Part shown: positions 28,056-35,676 of the stretch, piece by piece
How the letters are laid out: every line of letters begins with the position of its first letter
Numbering within the stretch: the first letter of the stretch is position 1
Program-made: the position numbers and the translations under genes
DNA from: Geodermatophilus africanus
GTDB lineage: Bacteria; Actinomycetota; Actinomycetes; Mycobacteriales; Geodermatophilaceae
Length of the DNA stretch: 64,000 bases
Direction of reading: 5' to 3'
Assembly: GCF_900107105.1 (NCBI RefSeq)
Contig: NZ_FNOT01000009.1
Location: forward strand, 124,001 to 188,000
Notes under the pieces: model-generated
Database searches by the model: none
Seen by the model: only the letters and a program-made list of their open reading frames with translations
What the model was told of the DNA's origin: nothing

Positions 28056-28256
28056 TCAGCCGTTCGCCGGCTCGGGGACGACGGCGCAGGTCCCAGCGGC
28101 CGGGTGGAAGACGCCGGTGTGCCCGTCGGGGTCCCACCGGACGACGTAGGGCGGCCCCCCGCCCTCTCCCCTCACCTCGAGCACCCTGCCGGTGCGCTCG
28201 GGCTCTCCCTGGTGTGTCGACCGGACGACGATCCGGTCACCGACGCGTGCTTCCAC
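28056..28256 (-). CDS. DUF1918 domain-containing protein
   Basis: A 66-residue protein consisting of one DUF1918 domain, an SH3-like small beta barrel common in actinobacteria: RVGDRIVVRSTHQGEPERTGRVLEVRG and PPYVVRWDPDGHTGVFHPAAG. No catalytic residues are known. The gene lies 5 bp upstream of the EF-G-like gene and is probably cotranscribed with it, and it is divergent from the small Cys-containing protein at 28380. Confidence 0.9.
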   Translation of the reverse strand: MEARVGDRIVVRSTHQGEPERTGRVLEVRGEGGGPPYVVRWDPDGHTGVFHPAAGTCAVVPEPANG

Positions 28257-28379
28257 GACGACCTCCTGGCGGCTGGCCCCGTTGTGTGCTGTGGGTCACA
28301 GCCTGCTCCCGGCGGCGGGGCCGATCAAGGGACCGCGCCCCGTCGGCCGCGATCGGTCCGCGACGCCCATGCTGAGGGC

Positions 28380-28583
28380 ATGACGGGCCCCGCCCACGCC
28401 GCCGGCCGTGACCAGGAGAGCGGGCTGGCCCACGCCGTCCCGAGGGAGGCCGCCGACGGCCCGCCGCCGTGGGTGGCGGTCTGCGGCACGCCGGTCGCCG
28501 TCGTGCAGGGCAGCTGGGCCGGGCGGCGCGGCCTGGGCTCGGCGGCGGTCTGCCGGGAGTGCGCCCGGCGGGCCACCGCCTGA
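28380..28583 (+). CDS. Small hypothetical protein with C-terminal CxxC
   Basis: A 67-residue protein from an ATG at 28380. The N-terminus is polar, and the second half VAVCGTPVAVVQGSW ... AVCRECARR provides three Cys and a terminal Arg-rich stretch that could form a zinc-ribbon-like site. GC3 bias is strong. It is divergent from the DUF1918/EF-G2 unit, with the promoter region between. Function unknown. Confidence 0.6.
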   Translation: MTGPAHAAGRDQESGLAHAVPREAADGPPPWVAVCGTPVAVVQGSWAGRRGLGSAAVCRECARRATA

Positions 28584-28644
28584 CGGCGGCGGGCCCCGGG
28601 TCGTCGCGGCCGGTTCTCCCTCGACCGCGTCGTTGTCGCGCCAG

Positions 28645-28658
28645 TTGGGGATAACGGT
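28645..28658 (+). repeat. TTGGGGATAACGGT motif, copy 3
   Basis: Exact 14-base match in the 119-bp convergent gap between the small Cys protein gene and the 3' end of the broken cydC. Confidence 0.55.
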
Positions 28659-28702
28659 CGACTGGCGGACGTGCGGCGGCACGGCACCGAGGGGCGGGCA
28701 GG

Positions 28703-30392
28703 TCAGCCGGTCGGTGCCGCGACGGCGGCGCGCACCGGTCCCGGTCGCGGGGCGGGCGGCGCGCCGGCGGGCGGTGCCGGCACAAGCAGGGCGACCACCC
28801 GCCAGCACCCGTCGAGGCCGGCCGTCGAGTGGGTGACGAGGACGACCGTGCGGTCCTGGGCGGCCAGCAGGTCGAGCAGCGCGCCGGCGGCCGCGGCGTC
28901 GAGGTGGGCGGTGGGCTCGTCGAGCAGCAGCACGCGCGCCGGACTGAGCAGGGCGCGCGCGACGCCGACGCGGGCCCGCTCCACCGCCGAGAGGCGCTCG
29001 CCGGACTCCCCCACCCAGCCGTGCAGCCCGACGGTCCCCAGCAGGCCGGCCAGGCCGACGTCGCGCAGGACGGCCTGCAGGTCCGCCTCGCTCGCGTCGT
29101 CCCGGGCGAGACGGAGGTTGCCGGCCAGCGTGCGGCCCAGCACCTGCGGGCTCTGGGCCGCCCAGGGCGACCGCGCGCGGACATCGGCGAGGGCCAGGGC
29201 GCGCAGGTCGGCGCCGCCGAGCGTGACCCGGCCCCGGTCGGGGTCGAGGGCGCGCAGCAGCAGCGCGAGGACGCTGCTCTTGCCGGCTCCGCTCGGGCCG
29301 GTCAGGCACACCCTCTCCCCCTCGGCCACCGCCAGGTCGACGTCGGTCAGCGCCAGCCGCCGGGCCCCGCGGTGGGTCAGGGTGACCGACTCCAGCCGCA
29401 GCGCCGAGCCCGACGGCGGGGGCAGCGGGGCCGCCGGGTCGGTGACCGCCGGCGGCTGCTCCCCGAGGGCCCGGACCCGATCGGCCGCCGCCCGGATGCC
29501 GCCGGCGGCGCTCCAGGCCGCACCGAGCCCACCCACCGCCTCGAAGGCGCCGAGCACCCCGAGGGCGCTCGCGGCCAGCAGCACCGGGTCGGTCGCGCCG
29601 GTGGCGACGTCCCACCCGACGAGCCACAGCGCCGCCCCGACGCCGAGCGCGGGGACCGCCTCGCGCAGCACGGTGGTGACGGCGAGCAGCCCCGCGGTGG
29701 CCCGCTCGGCCGCCTCCTGCCGCCGCAGCGAGTCCTCCAGGACGCCGAGGGCGCGGGCGCCGCCGTCCCCGCCGGCGTGGTCGGCCAGTCCGCGCAGCAG
29801 GTCCAGGGTGTCGCTGCGCAGGCGGCGCCGGCCTCCCCCGCGGCGACCGCGGCGCGCCGTCCCGCCACAGCAGCCCCGCCACCGGGACGAGGACGCCGAG
29901 CAGCAGGAGGGCGGCCGCGAGGACGGCGGCCAGCGGCGCCGAGACGAGCGCGGTCAGGGTCACCGCGACGCCGCCGGCGACCACGGCCACGGCGGTGGGC
30001 GCCACGAGGCGGAGGAACACCCCCTGCAGTTCGTCGACGTCCGCGCGGACCCGGGCCAGCAGGTCCCCGCCCCGCGCGCCGATGAGCGCGGCGGGCGCCA
30101 GCGGCACCGGCCGGGCCAGCAGGTCGGCGCGCACCCGCACCACCAGGCGCAGCGTGAGGTCGTGCGAGACCAGCCGCTCGGCGTAGCGCAGCGCGGCGCG
30201 GGAGACGCCGAACAGCCGCACGCCCGTGATGAGCGGCATCAGCACCAGCAGCGTGGCCGGCCGCTGCGCGGCGCCGCTGATCAGCGCGCCGGAGGTCGCC
30301 AGCAGGGCCGCGCCGCTGAGCACGGTGAGGGCGCCGAGCGCGACGGCGAGCGCCGTCCGGGCCGGCGGCAGCCGCCGCAGGACCTCCCTCAC
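28703..30392 (-). pseudogene. cydC: cydC (heme/thiol ABC exporter subunit), broken by frameshifts
   Basis: The 5' part (GTG at 30392, overlapping the cydD stop) encodes an intact-looking membrane domain: VREVLRRLPPARTALAVALG, RYAERLVSHDLTLRLVVRVR and RGGDLLARVRADVDELQGVFLR. Around 29870 the frame must change twice within about 50 bp. RRAAVAAGEAGAA is in a second frame and RSDTLDLLRGLADHAGG in a third. The third frame continues to the NBD with GPSGAGKSS, an atypical signature ERLSAVERARVGVARALL, and LLLDEPTAHLD. Two close single-base losses suggest decay, though a GC-rich sequencing error is not excluded. CydDC normally exports cysteine/glutathione for cytochrome bd assembly. Confidence 0.8.
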
Positions 30393-30655
30393 CGGAGGGC
30401 GGCCGCGCCGCGGACGGCGCCGTCCTCGATCGTCACGACCCGGTCGTGCAGGGCCAGCAGCGCCGCCCGGTGGGTGACGGTCAGGACGGTCCGCCCGGCG
30501 GCCAGGGCGTCGAGCGCGGCGAGAACCTCGGCCTCGCTGTCCGGGTCGAGCTGCCCGGACCCGGGGTGGCGCGTGGCTTGCGCGACGGTCACGGGCGCGA
30601 GGGGCGCCAGCCTGGCACGCAGCGGCCCGCCCGGCAGGAGGACCGGCCCCATCAC
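30389..30655 (-). pseudogene. cydD: cydD 3' remnant
   Basis: Only about the last 55 residues of an ABC nucleotide-binding domain remain: LDPDSEAEVLAALDALAAGRTVLTVTHRAALLALHDRVVTIEDG, that is the D-loop neighbourhood and the H-loop His. The sequence before it (PLAPVTVAQATRHPGSGQ) does not read as NBD. The membrane domain and Walker A are absent, so this is a 5'-truncated gene. It overlaps cydC by GTGA, as an intact cydDC pair would. The break lies close to motif copy 4 at 30686. Confidence 0.75.
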
Positions 30656-30685
30656 TGCGACGCGGCGCCCGCGTGCTGGACTGCG

Positions 30686-30699
30686 TTGGGGATAACGGT
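30686..30699 (+). repeat. TTGGGGATAACGGT motif, copy 4
   Basis: Exact 14-base match just outside the truncated end of cydD. Confidence 0.55.
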
Positions 30700-30879
30700 A
30701 GCTCGGGTCGACGTCCTCCCGGCCGGGCGTTGGTACTGGGCCGTCCTGGACGAGGCCTCGGCGACCGGCGAGCGCGGGGTTGCCCGGCCGGGACCGGCGG
30801 TGTCCACTGGCGGCAGCCCGTCACCAGGCGTCCTCCGGGAGCGCCCCGGCGGGCTCCCCGCGGGCCGAGGAGACCGGAG

Positions 30880-31143
30880 ATGGCGCACCGACCGAAGGGC
30901 GGACTCCAGGAGGAGCTGCTCCGCTACCTGCAGCCGCCGGTGCCCCGGCGGGCCGCGCTCGTCAGCGAGCGGGTAGCCCCCACTCTGGCCGGCATCGGCG
31001 AGGCGATGGCCGGCCGCCCGGCAGACGAGGTCCTGGCAGCGCTGGACGCCGCCGTCCGGCAGGCGGGTGCGACACCGGACCGGACGGCGCTGCGGGAGTT
31101 CGCCGCGCAGATCGAGGCGGGCGAGAACCCGTTCGAGGCCTGA
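30880..31143 (+). CDS. Small helical hypothetical protein
   Basis: An 87-residue ORF whose ATG follows GAGGAGACCGGAG. The predicted protein is mostly helical (QEELLRYLQPPVPRRAAL, ADEVLAALDAAVRQAGA, RTALREFAAQIEAGENPF) with no Cys and no membrane segment. Codon bias is strong throughout. Not recognised. It stands alone between the cydD remnant and the repeat cluster. Confidence 0.6.
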   Translation: MAHRPKGGLQEELLRYLQPPVPRRAALVSERVAPTLAGIGEAMAGRPADEVLAALDAAVRQAGATPDRTALREFAAQIEAGENPFEA

Positions 31144-31393
31144 CGCCCCGGCGGTCGGTCGGCGGGGTTCGGCGCGCGACCGTCAGGCCCCATCCCGGGG
31201 CCCACCCTGCGCCTGCGAAGGGTGGGCAGGACGGGCGGCCCTCCTGCAGGGCCCCGCCGCGAGCCTGGTGACGTGCTGGAACGGCCCCGTCCCGGGCCCC
31301 GCCCTGAGCTCGCGAAGGGTGGGCAGGACGGGCGGCCCTCCTGCAGGGCCCCGCCGCGAGCCTGCGAGGGGCGGGGGGCAGGGGGTCCTTGTA
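31144..31393. repeat. GC-rich repeat cluster with a 53-bp perfect direct repeat
   Basis: Bases 31215-31267 and 31312-31364 are identical over 53 bp. Between them, 31260-31284 is the exact reverse complement of 62773-62797. The units contain GCGAAGGGTGGGCAGGACGG and CTGCAGGGCCCCGCCGCGAG, each able to form hairpins. The right end abuts the stop of the next gene, whose TGA is followed by TACAAGGACCCCC. No gene is supported. Confidence 0.75.
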
Positions 31394-31636
31394 TCAGTGG
31401 GCGCGGAAGAGGTCCCGGCGCGCCTGGTGGACGAGGACGTCGGCGGTCTCGCTGTCGGCGACCCCGCGGCCGGCGATCAGCGCGGCGAGGTCGTCGCGGT
31501 CGCTGACCGTGGCGTAGTCGGCGAGCTCACGGGCGAGGGCGCGGGCGGCGCGGCGCTCGGCCCGGCGGCGGCGCAGCCAGTTCCCCGAGCCCAGGTCGGG
31601 AGTGGTGTTGGCGTAGGCGAATGCGGTGCCCTGCAT
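31394..31636 (-). CDS. Small basic hypothetical protein
   Basis: An 80-residue protein from an ATG after CGGAGACCGCC. It begins MQGTAFAYANTTPDLGSGNW, followed by a very Arg-rich helix (RRRRAERRAARALARELADYATVSDRDDLAALI) and VADSETADVLVHQARRDLFR. It has no Cys or membrane helix and may bind nucleic acid or a partner through the basic helix. Unrecognised. The region between it and the GntR gene (31637-31822) shows no ORF with coding bias. Confidence 0.55.
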   Translation of the reverse strand: MQGTAFAYANTTPDLGSGNWLRRRRAERRAARALARELADYATVSDRDDLAALIAGRGVADSETADVLVHQARRDLFRAH

Positions 31637-31822
31637 GGCGGTCTCCGTGGTGTCGGACGAATGTCTGCACACCCATGATCGGCCGATTCGCTTGGCAATT
31701 CTCGCCCCGACGCTGTGAGTGTCCCCACGACGAGTCAGCAGAAGTGGCCGACGCCACCACCCGCGGGGCCGCCGACGTGGCACAGGTCATGCCGAGACCT
31801 CGTGGGGCCTGGCACGCCCGGC

Positions 31823-32551
31823 TCAGCGGCCGACGAGCGTCGTCTCGAAGTCGTAGCGCGAGGCGCGGTAGACGTGCCGGCCGTACTCGACGGCCACGCC
31901 CTGGTCGTCGAAGGCCGTCCGCTGCATCGTCAGCAGGGCCGACCGCGGCGGCTCGTCGAGCAGCCGGGCCTCGTCGGCCCGGGCCAGCCGCGCGCCGATG
32001 CGCTGGTGGGCGACCCGCAGGTGCACGCCGTGGGCCCGCAGGTACTGGTAGAGCCCGTGTTCGGTCAGGTCCTCGGTGGTCGGCTCGAACCGACCGGGCA
32101 GGTGGTTGGTAAGCAGCGCGAGCGGCTCCCCCCGTGAGCGGCGCAGCCGCCGCACCACGACGATCTCGTCCCCCTCGGCCACGTCCAGCTCCTCGGCCAC
32201 GTCGGGTGGGGCCGGGAGCCGCTCCAGGGAGAGGACCTCGGTCGTCGGTGCCTCCCCGGACCGGGAGAGGTCGTCGTACAGGCTGGTCAGCTCGACCGAG
32301 CGGCGCACGTGCGGCTGGATGACCTGGGTGCCCACGCCGCGCTTGCGGACCAGCAGCCCCTTGTCGACCAGCTCCTGCACCGCCCGGCGCACCGTCGGGC
32401 GCGAGAGCCCGTAGCGCTGGGCCAGCAGGATCTCGTTCTCCAGCCGGGAGCCGGCCGGCAGGGCCCCACCTGTGATCGCACTCTCGATGGCCTGGGCCAG
32501 CTGGAAGTACAGCGGCGTGGGGCTGGAGCGGTCGATGTCGAACATCAGCAC
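31823..32551 (-). CDS. iolR: GntR/HutC-family repressor of inositol catabolism (IolR-like)
   Basis: A 242-residue regulator. The N-terminal GntR winged helix is TPLYFQLAQAIESAITGGALPAGSRLENEILLAQRYGLSRPTVRRAVQELVDKGLLVRKRGVGTQV. The C-terminal UTRA effector domain includes EELDVAEGDEIVVVRRLRR and YGRHVYRASRYDFE. It is divergent from iolC, so local control of the iol operon is likely. The intergenic region has TTATGTCCTGACAA, whose core fits the KGWCHTRACA consensus I recall for the GntR-type IolR of Corynebacterium glutamicum. The effector is inferred to be an inositol intermediate. Confidence 0.85.
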   Translation of the reverse strand: MLMFDIDRSSPTPLYFQLAQAIESAITGGALPAGSRLENEILLAQRYGLSRPTVRRAVQELVDKGLLVRKRGVGTQVIQPHVRRSVELTSLYDDLSRSGEAPTTEVLSLERLPAPPDVAEELDVAEGDEIVVVRRLRRSRGEPLALLTNHLPGRFEPTTEDLTEHGLYQYLRAHGVHLRVAHQRIGARLARADEARLLDEPPRSALLTMQRTAFDDQGVAVEYGRHVYRASRYDFETTLVGR

Positions 32552-32688
32552 AGGGGCCTCCTCGGCTGCGGGGCCACGTGGGCTCGGCCGGTGACGGGCG
32601 TCCGCGCAGACATGATCGCACCTCAGGACGTCCTGTCGTCCTCACCTCTTCGGGGGGCAGCCGACATCCGGGAATCCGTTTGCCTTTA

Positions 32689-32698
32689 TGTCCTGACA
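32689..32698 (+). promoter_or_regulatory. IolR-type operator TGTCCTGACA
   Basis: The core sits in TTATGTC-CT-GACAAA. A second near-match AGTCTTGACA follows at 32700-32709. The site is 77 bp before the iolC GTG, and a nearly identical TTATGTC-AG-GACAA occurs at 49896-49909. Binding by the neighbouring GntR protein is inferred. Confidence 0.6.
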
Positions 32699-32703
32699 AA
32701 GTC

Positions 32704-32733
32704 TTGACACGTCGTTGTGTCCCGGAGCACAGT
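32704..32733 (+). promoter_or_regulatory. Putative iolC promoter
   Basis: TTGACA at 32704-32709 and CACAGT at 32728-32733 with an 18-bp spacer could be -35 and -10 elements. The -35 overlaps the second operator-like sequence, as expected for repression. The -10 is weak. Confidence 0.35.
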
Positions 32734-32774
32734 CCCAGAGGACAGCCGGACGACGAGCAGGGGGACGGAGCACC

Positions 32775-33737
32775 GTGGCAGACACCCTCGAGATGGTGGT
32801 GATGGGCCGCAGCGGGGTCGACGTCTACCCGCTGCAGGTGGGCGTCGGACTGGAGGACGTCGAGACGTTCGGGAAGTTCCTCGGCGGCAGTGCGGCCAAC
32901 GTCGCGGTCGCTGCGGCGCGCCTGGGCCACACCAGCGCCCTGGTGACCGGGGTGGGCGACGACCCCTTCGGCCGCTTCGTCCGCCGGGCGCTGCGCGACC
33001 TCGGCGTCGAGGACCGGTTCGTGGTGGTCGACCCGGCCCACCCCACGCCGGTCACCTTCTGCGAGATCTTCCCGCCCGACGACTTCCCGCTGTACTTCTA
33101 CCGCCGGCCGGCCGCCCCGGACCTGCAGATCCGCCCCGAGGACCTCGACACCTCGGCCATCCGGGACGCCGAGCTGTTCTGGGCGACGGTGACCGGGCTG
33201 TCCGAGGAGCCCAGCCGGTCGGCCCACCACGCCGCGTGGGAGGCCCGGGGACGGCACCGGCACACCGTGCTCGACCTGGACTACCGGCCGGTGTTCTGGA
33301 CGTCGCGGGAGGAGGCGAGCGAGCAGGTGCGGGCCGCGCTGCCGCACGTGACCGTCGCCGTCGGCAACCGCGAGGAGTGCGAGGTCGCCGTCGGGGAGAC
33401 CGAGCCAGACCGGGCGGCCGACGCGCTGCTCGACGCCGGTGTGGAACTGGCGATCGTCAAGCAGGGCCCGCGTGGCGTCCTCGGCAAGACCCGCACCGAG
33501 CGGGTCGTCGTCCCGCCCACGCCTGTCGAGGTCGTCAACGGCCTCGGCGCGGGTGACGCGTTCGGCGGCTCCCTGTGCCACGGCCTCCTGACCGGGCTGC
33601 CGCTCGAGCGGATCCTGCGCAACGCCAACGCCGCCGGCGCGATCGTCGCCTCCCGGCTGGAGTGCTCCACCGCCATGCCGACCGCCGCCGAGATCGACCA
33701 GCACGTCACCGCCTCCCTGGAGAACACTCGTGTCTGA
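32775..33737 (+). CDS. iolC: 5-dehydro-2-deoxygluconokinase
   Basis: A 320-residue PfkB-family kinase that phosphorylates 2-deoxy-5-keto-gluconate with ATP, the step before aldol cleavage in inositol catabolism. The N-terminal lid reads MGRSGVDVYPLQVGVGLEDV. GGSAANVAVAAARLG is PfkB signature 1. The C-terminal NGLGAGDAFGGSLCHGLL holds the anion hole and the catalytic Asp (GAGD). The GTG start (VADTLEMVVMGRSGVD) follows GGACGGAG. It is the first gene of the iol operon and overlaps the next by 8 bp. A decayed second copy lies at 47318-47855. Confidence 0.93.
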   Translation: MADTLEMVVMGRSGVDVYPLQVGVGLEDVETFGKFLGGSAANVAVAAARLGHTSALVTGVGDDPFGRFVRRALRDLGVEDRFVVVDPAHPTPVTFCEIFPPDDFPLYFYRRPAAPDLQIRPEDLDTSAIRDAELFWATVTGLSEEPSRSAHHAAWEARGRHRHTVLDLDYRPVFWTSREEASEQVRAALPHVTVAVGNREECEVAVGETEPDRAADALLDAGVELAIVKQGPRGVLGKTRTERVVVPPTPVEVVNGLGAGDAFGGSLCHGLLTGLPLERILRNANAAGAIVASRLECSTAMPTAAEIDQHVTASLENTRV

Positions 33738-34653
33738 CACCGCCCTGTCTCCCGCCGAGGTCATCGGCGCCCCGCCGGTGTGCACCTCCTATGCCGAGGT
33801 CACCGAGATCCGCAGCCGCGACCCGCAGGCCATCCGCCGGGCGCTGGCCGCCCGCCGCCGGCGGCCGACCTTCCTGCCCGAGGACGGGCGGCTGATGCTC
33901 GTCGCCGCCGACCACCCCGCCCGCGGCGCGCTCGCGGCGCAGGGGCGGCCCGCGGCGATGAACAGCCGCACCGACATGCTCGACCGGCTCCGGACCGCAC
34001 TGGCCCGCCCCGGCGTGGACGGCCTGCTGGCCACCGCCGACGTCGCCGAGGACCTGCTGCTGCTCGGCGCGCTCGAGGACAAGGTCGTCGTGGCCTCGAT
34101 GAACCGCGGCGGCCTGGCCGGCGCCAGCTTCGAGCTCGACGACCGGATGACCGGCTACGACGTCGCGGGCGTCGTCGAGGCCCGCTTCGACGCGGCCAAG
34201 ATGCTCAACCGGATCGACCTGGACGACCCCGGCACGGTGCAGATGCTCGAGACCTCCGGCCGGGCGGTCACCGAGCTGGCCCGGGCGGGCATCGTGGCGA
34301 TGCTCGAGCCGTTCATGTCCAGGCGGGTCGACGGCCGGGTCACCAACGACCTCAGCCCCGACGCGGTCATCAAGTCGGTGCACATCACGCAGGGCCTCGG
34401 CGCGACCTCGGCCTACACCTGGATGAAGCTCCCGGTGGTCGCCGAGATGGAGCGGGTCATGGACGCCACGACCCTGCCCACGCTGCTGCTCGGCGGCGAC
34501 CCCTCCCGCCGGCCCGAGGAGACCTTCGCGCAGTGGCGCGACGCCCTCGCGCTGCCGGCGGTGCGCGGCCTGGTCGTCGGCCGGACCCTGCTGTACCCGC
34601 CGGACGACGACGTCGCTGCCGCGGTGGACACCGCGGTCGGCCTCGTGCACTGA
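33730..34653 (+). CDS. Cgl0159-type (beta/alpha)8 aldolase, probable 2-deoxy-5-keto-gluconate-6-phosphate aldolase
   Basis: A 307-residue TIM-barrel protein of the group NCBI calls Cgl0159 family, which takes the place of IolJ in actinobacterial iol operons. The likely reaction is cleavage of DKGP to dihydroxyacetone phosphate and malonate semialdehyde. Visible strands include DGRLMLVAADHPARGAL, GVDGLLATADVAEDLLLLGAL, MLNRIDLDDPGTVQMLE and the late TWMKLPVV, whose Lys is a candidate Schiff-base residue. The start is GTG, translationally coupled to iolC. A stop-anchored repeat follows immediately, perhaps attenuating transcription into iolB. Confidence 0.82.
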   Translation: MSDTALSPAEVIGAPPVCTSYAEVTEIRSRDPQAIRRALAARRRRPTFLPEDGRLMLVAADHPARGALAAQGRPAAMNSRTDMLDRLRTALARPGVDGLLATADVAEDLLLLGALEDKVVVASMNRGGLAGASFELDDRMTGYDVAGVVEARFDAAKMLNRIDLDDPGTVQMLETSGRAVTELARAGIVAMLEPFMSRRVDGRVTNDLSPDAVIKSVHITQGLGATSAYTWMKLPVVAEMERVMDATTLPTLLLGGDPSRRPEETFAQWRDALALPAVRGLVVGRTLLYPPDDDVAAAVDTAVGLVH

Positions 34654-34764
34654 AGAGGGACCCTGTCCTCCCCGTCCTTCGCACGCTGAGGGCCGGGTCC
34701 CGGGACGGGGCCACGGCCGGGCCCTCGTGAGGGCCGCCCTCCCCCTACCCCTGAGGAGCAGCCG
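34654..34764. repeat. Stop-anchored repeat inside the iol operon
   Basis: The TGA is followed by AGAGGGACCCTGTCCTCCCC and then CCTTCGCACGCTGAGGGCCGGG and CCCGGGACGGGGCC, the same modules as at 49385-49466 in opposite orientation. It sits between the aldolase gene and iolB and could be a partial terminator. Confidence 0.6.
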
Positions 34765-35676
34765 ATGACCGCGACCACCGAGTCGCTCTACCTGCCCGCC
34801 GGCAGTGCCGCCGCCGGCCCGTACGCCCTCGAGGTGACCCCGGAGTCCGCCGGGTGGGGGCACTCGAGCCTGCGGGTGCTCGAACTCCCTGCGGGCGGGA
34901 GCGCCACCCTGGAGACCGGTCCCGACGAGGTCCTCGTCGTCCCGCTCGAGGGTGGCGTCGCCGTCGAGTGCGACGGGGAGGTGCTGACCCTCACCGGTCG
35001 CAGCGGGGTGTTCGCCGGCCCGACCGACTTCGCCTACCTCCCGCCCGGGGCCACCGCGGAGCTGACCAGCCGCGGTGGGGGCCGCTTCGCCCTCTGCGGT
35101 GCCCGTGCCCGCCGGCGGCTGCCGATCCGCTACGTCCCGGCGGCCGACGTGCCGGTGGAGCTGCGCGGCGCCGGCCGGTGCAGCCGCCAGGTGAACAATT
35201 TCGCGTCCGCCGACGTCTTCGAGGCCGACGCGGTCATCGCCGTCGAGGTGATCACCCCGGGCGGCAACTGGTCGTCGTACCCGCCGCACAAGCACGACGA
35301 GAGCTCGGAGGTGGAGACCGAGCTCGAGGAGATCTACTACTTCGAGGTCGCGCCCGGGCCGGAGGGTCAGCCGGGCCTGGCCTACCAACGGGTCTACGGC
35401 ACACCGGAGCGGCCCATCGACGTGCTGGCCGAGGTCCGCGACCGCGACGTGGTGCTCGTCCCCCACGGCTGGCACGGGCCGACGATCGCCGCCCCGGGCC
35501 ACGACCTCTACTACCTCAACGTCATGGCCGGTCCCGGGGCCGAGCGGCTCTGGCGGATCGTCGACGACCCCGCGCACACCTGGATCCGCGGTACCTGGGC
35601 GGACGAGCCGGTCGACCCCCGCCTTCCTCTGCACTCCCCCGCCGGCACGGAGCAGGACGGAGCCCCCCGACCGTGA
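34765..35676 (+). CDS. iolB: 5-deoxy-glucuronate isomerase
   Basis: A 303-residue cupin enzyme that converts 5-deoxy-D-glucuronate to 2-deoxy-5-keto-D-gluconate. It is a bicupin: an N-terminal cupin (ELPAGGSATLETGPDEVLVVPLEGG) and a C-terminal cupin with NWSSYPPHKHDESSEVETELEEIYYFEV. There the His-x-His and Glu residues are metal ligands, and VPHGWHGPTIAAPGHDLYYLNVMAGP closes the site. The ATG follows GAGGAGCAGCCG. The stop overlaps the iolD GTG. Confidence 0.94.
   Translation: MTATTESLYLPAGSAAAGPYALEVTPESAGWGHSSLRVLELPAGGSATLETGPDEVLVVPLEGGVAVECDGEVLTLTGRSGVFAGPTDFAYLPPGATAELTSRGGGRFALCGARARRRLPIRYVPAADVPVELRGAGRCSRQVNNFASADVFEADAVIAVEVITPGGNWSSYPPHKHDESSEVETELEEIYYFEVAPGPEGQPGLAYQRVYGTPERPIDVLAEVRDRDVVLVPHGWHGPTIAAPGHDLYYLNVMAGPGAERLWRIVDDPAHTWIRGTWADEPVDPRLPLHSPAGTEQDGAPRP

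Noticed and set aside
32715-32774. Longer N-terminus for IolC from an ATG-type start at 32715
   Set aside because: It would cover the promoter region, lacks an RBS and adds residues (CPGAQSQRT...) not seen in PfkB kinases.
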